From Fodinicurvata fenggangensis DSM 21160 (lineage in GTDB: Bacteria > Pseudomonadota > Alphaproteobacteria > Kiloniellales > DSM-21159), in contig NZ_JMLV01000002.1 of assembly GCF_000686045.1 (NCBI RefSeq), forward strand, positions 434,001 to 498,000: a DNA stretch of 64,000 nt, in the 5' to 3' direction. This document shows, in pieces, positions 62,225 to 64,000 of the stretch (position 1 is the stretch's first letter; every line of letters begins with the position of its first letter). The position numbers and the translations under genes are program-made. The notes beneath the pieces are model-generated. The model was not told where the DNA came from. It worked only from the letters and a program-made list of their open reading frames with translations, and did no database searches.

Positions 62225-64000
62225 TGCTGTTGCGCACACGCATTTCCCTGATCTTCCTGGTGGGGCTGGTCATCCTGGCCCTGGGACTTCTGTGGGCGGC
62301 CGACCTGCGCGAACGCGAAAGCCAGGCCCGATTCACCGAGGTTGCTCTGACCGGGCAGGAGGCCCTGTGGCAGCAGCTTGTCGGACGTGAAAGCGCCAGG
62401 CTGGCTGAACTGCAGGCCCCCCTCCAGTCGGATCGGCGCCTGGCCATGGCAGCGGCCGAGGGGACACGCTCGGAAACCGGACTGGCCTTGCGCGCCGTAT
62501 TGCGGCAAAGCGGCCTGGCCCCTGATGTGGTTGAGGTCGCCGCCGCGGATGGCAGTGTGGTCCATTCCAATCGCATGGAGGTCAATGCCGGGCGTGTCCT
62601 GGACCTGACCAGCCTGGCCGAGGTCGCAGCCGGTACAACTCTCAGCGGTCTCTGGCAGGATCGCAGTGATCGCTTCCTGGTCGTTCATGCCTTCCCGCTT
62701 TCGGCAGATACCGGCGATGAAGAAGAGTCCCTCGTGGTGACGCTGGGCAGCAACGCGGAGAATTTGTTACAGTCCTTCTCCCGAACCCTGGAGGCACCGG
62801 CTTATCTGGTGAATCCGCGCGGGCGCATGGTGATCGGCAGCGATGCGGAGCTGTGGGACCGGCTGGAACCGGAATTGCCGCTGCGCCAGGCCAGTATGGA
62901 GACTCTGCCGGCGGGCAACAGTCTCTATTCCCTCAGCAGTGTGCCGGTGGAAGACCTGAATGAAGGGCAGGCCGGACTGTTGGTGACCCTGCGCGATGCG
63001 ACGGCGCCCCTGTCCCGTCTGCGCAGCATCGAGTTGATGACCCTGCTGGGTGGTTTGGCCTTCCTTCTGTTGACGGCGCTGGGGATGCATCTCTATCTGC
63101 GCAGCTCCTTCCGGCCCCTGGAGCAGTCCATCGATACGCTGAACGCCCTGGCCCGACAGGACCAGCGGGATGGACAGGGCCAGGCAGGCGGCGACGAGAT
63201 CCATCGCATCGGCATTGCCATCGGGCAGTTGCGGCGCAGCCTGCAGAGCTTGAGTGACCTGCGCTTGCAGCGTGAGCGCCAGCGCCGCCGACAGGAGCGC
63301 CTGATCCGCACCCGCCTGCAGGAATTGGCAGGCGCCCTGGATTCCGATTCCCGCAATGAGATCATGGAGATCCTTGAAAATGCCGACCAGGCTCAGGACA
63401 CCAAGGGCCTGGCCGACAGCGCGGCCCAGGATCACGACCTGGTCTTCCTGGCCAACGTGCTGCAGCTGCTCTCGCGCCGCGTCACGGAACAGCATCAGCG
63501 CCTGAACGACCTGATTGCCGAGTTGCGCGATGCGCTGATCACCAAGACCAAGCTGGCCGGTATCCAGCAGGAGCTGGACATTGCCCGGCGCGTGCAGCTG
63601 GCGCTGGTGCCCACCGACTTCCCGAAATTGCCTGGAGCCGAGGTGCAGGGCGGCATGACGCCGGCCAAGGAAGTGGGTGGCGACTTCTTCGACTTCTTCC
63701 AGATCACGGAAGACAGCTATGCCCTGATGGTGGGCGATGTCTCGGGCAAGGGGGTGCCGGCAGCCCTCTTCATGGCGATCTCGCGCACCCTTCTGCGTGC
63801 CACGGCGCGTTACGAGCGCGATCCCGCGCGCTGCGTGAAGAGCGTCAACGACCTGCTGGCCAGCGAGAACGAGCAGATGCTATTCGTGACCTTGTTCTAT
63901 GCCATCATCAACATCCGCACGGGCCGCCTGGACTATGTGAACGCCGGGCACAATCCGCCGCTTCTGGTGGATGACGCCGGCAAGAGCCGCTATCTGCCGT
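62224..64000 (+). CDS. Membrane SpoIIE/RsbU-type PP2C phosphatase, 3' end outside the window
   Basis: 592 codons are visible and the frame is open at the window edge. A helix at about 5-25 and one at about 271-293 flank a large extracytoplasmic region. A HAMP-like linker, long coiled coil (about 335-455) and PP2C domain follow: QQELDIARRVQLALVP, KEVGGDFFDFF and VGDVSGKGVPAALFM (metal Asp residues), and AGHNPPLL. Such enzymes dephosphorylate STAS partners, here probably the 56530 protein. It is coupled to sensor 3. A complete domain would end within about 60 residues after the edge. Confidence 0.93.
   Translation, partial: MLLRTRISLIFLVGLVILALGLLWAADLRERESQARFTEVALTGQEALWQQLVGRESARLAELQAPLQSDRRLAMAAAEGTRSETGLALRAVLRQSGLAPDVVEVAAADGSVVHSNRMEVNAGRVLDLTSLAEVAAGTTLSGLWQDRSDRFLVVHAFPLSADTGDEEESLVVTLGSNAENLLQSFSRTLEAPAYLVNPRGRMVIGSDAELWDRLEPELPLRQASMETLPAGNSLYSLSSVPVEDLNEGQAGLLVTLRDATAPLSRLRSIELMTLLGGLAFLLLTALGMHLYLRSSFRPLEQSIDTLNALARQDQRDGQGQAGGDEIHRIGIAIGQLRRSLQSLSDLRLQRERQRRRQERLIRTRLQELAGALDSDSRNEIMEILENADQAQDTKGLADSAAQDHDLVFLANVLQLLSRRVTEQHQRLNDLIAELRDALITKTKLAGIQQELDIARRVQLALVPTDFPKLPGAEVQGGMTPAKEVGGDFFDFFQITEDSYALMVGDVSGKGVPAALFMAISRTLLRATARYERDPARCVKSVNDLLASENEQMLFVTLFYAIINIRTGRLDYVNAGHNPPLLVDDAGKSRYLP

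Overview
The window is a GC-rich, gene-dense stretch of a Gram-negative chromosome, almost certainly from an alphaproteobacterium. Pointers to this are a RegB/RegA redox two-component pair, a petABC cytochrome bc1 operon, the MoxR-DUF58-DUF4159 membrane cluster, the DUF1285-Nudix-CCA transferase run and a PlcP/Agt-type lipid-remodelling pair. A Rhodospirillales-like lineage is my guess, but the genus cannot be fixed from sequence alone. No rRNA, tRNA, CRISPR array, transposase or integrase was recognised. One AT-rich gene (4224-5147) looks foreign.

Layout. 1-222: tail of a renalase-like flavoprotein. 365-2855: a bufferin operon (precursor peptide, DUF692 MNIO enzyme, DUF2063 partner, DoxX). 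2936-4132: msrA and a GNAT acetyltransferase. 4140-5291: AT-rich island with one unrecognised gene between 11-bp direct repeats. 5270-12054 (minus): MoxR ATPase, DUF58, DUF4159/BatA-like and amidotransferase-like membrane proteins. 12107-14616: DUF1285, CoA-type Nudix hydrolase, CCA/poly(A) nucleotidyltransferase. 14659-17294: modABC. 17298-18655 (minus): hemF, trmL. 18963-21597: petABC, ending in a strong terminator. 21731-23451: MTA phosphorylase and a VOC protein. 23461-26437: divergent purD and xseA. 26448-33058: TetR regulator divergent from an RND efflux operon. 33073-36602 (minus): PhnCDEE-type ABC importer. 36748-38641 (minus): Agt-like glycosyltransferase, broken by a one-base frameshift, and a PlcP/LpxH-like metallophosphoesterase. 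38807-41375: lipid kinase and an MFS protein. 41382-44980 (minus): regA, regB, a YgjP-like metalloprotease and an Ada-like protein. 45209-48418: VOC, SnoaL-like, permease and SDR genes.

The most unusual part is 48630-64000, all on the plus strand and tightly packed. It begins with a Na/Pi cotransporter, then a newly noticed 40-codon ORF with a strong ribosome binding site, coupled to both neighbours. Next come a stand-alone membrane sensor, an MFS transporter fused to a sensor-HAMP module, an orphan Tat-exported substrate-binding protein, a GNAT, a divergent alanine racemase, an RsbW-type ATPase, a STAS anti-anti-sigma protein, and two tandem NCS2-type permeases that each end in what looks like a degenerate RsbW-like domain. 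Two more sensor proteins and a membrane SpoIIE/RsbU-type phosphatase cut by the window edge follow. Together they look like a partner-switching (phosphatase-STAS-kinase) signalling module wired to membrane transporters. I regard it as the best candidate here for an undescribed system.
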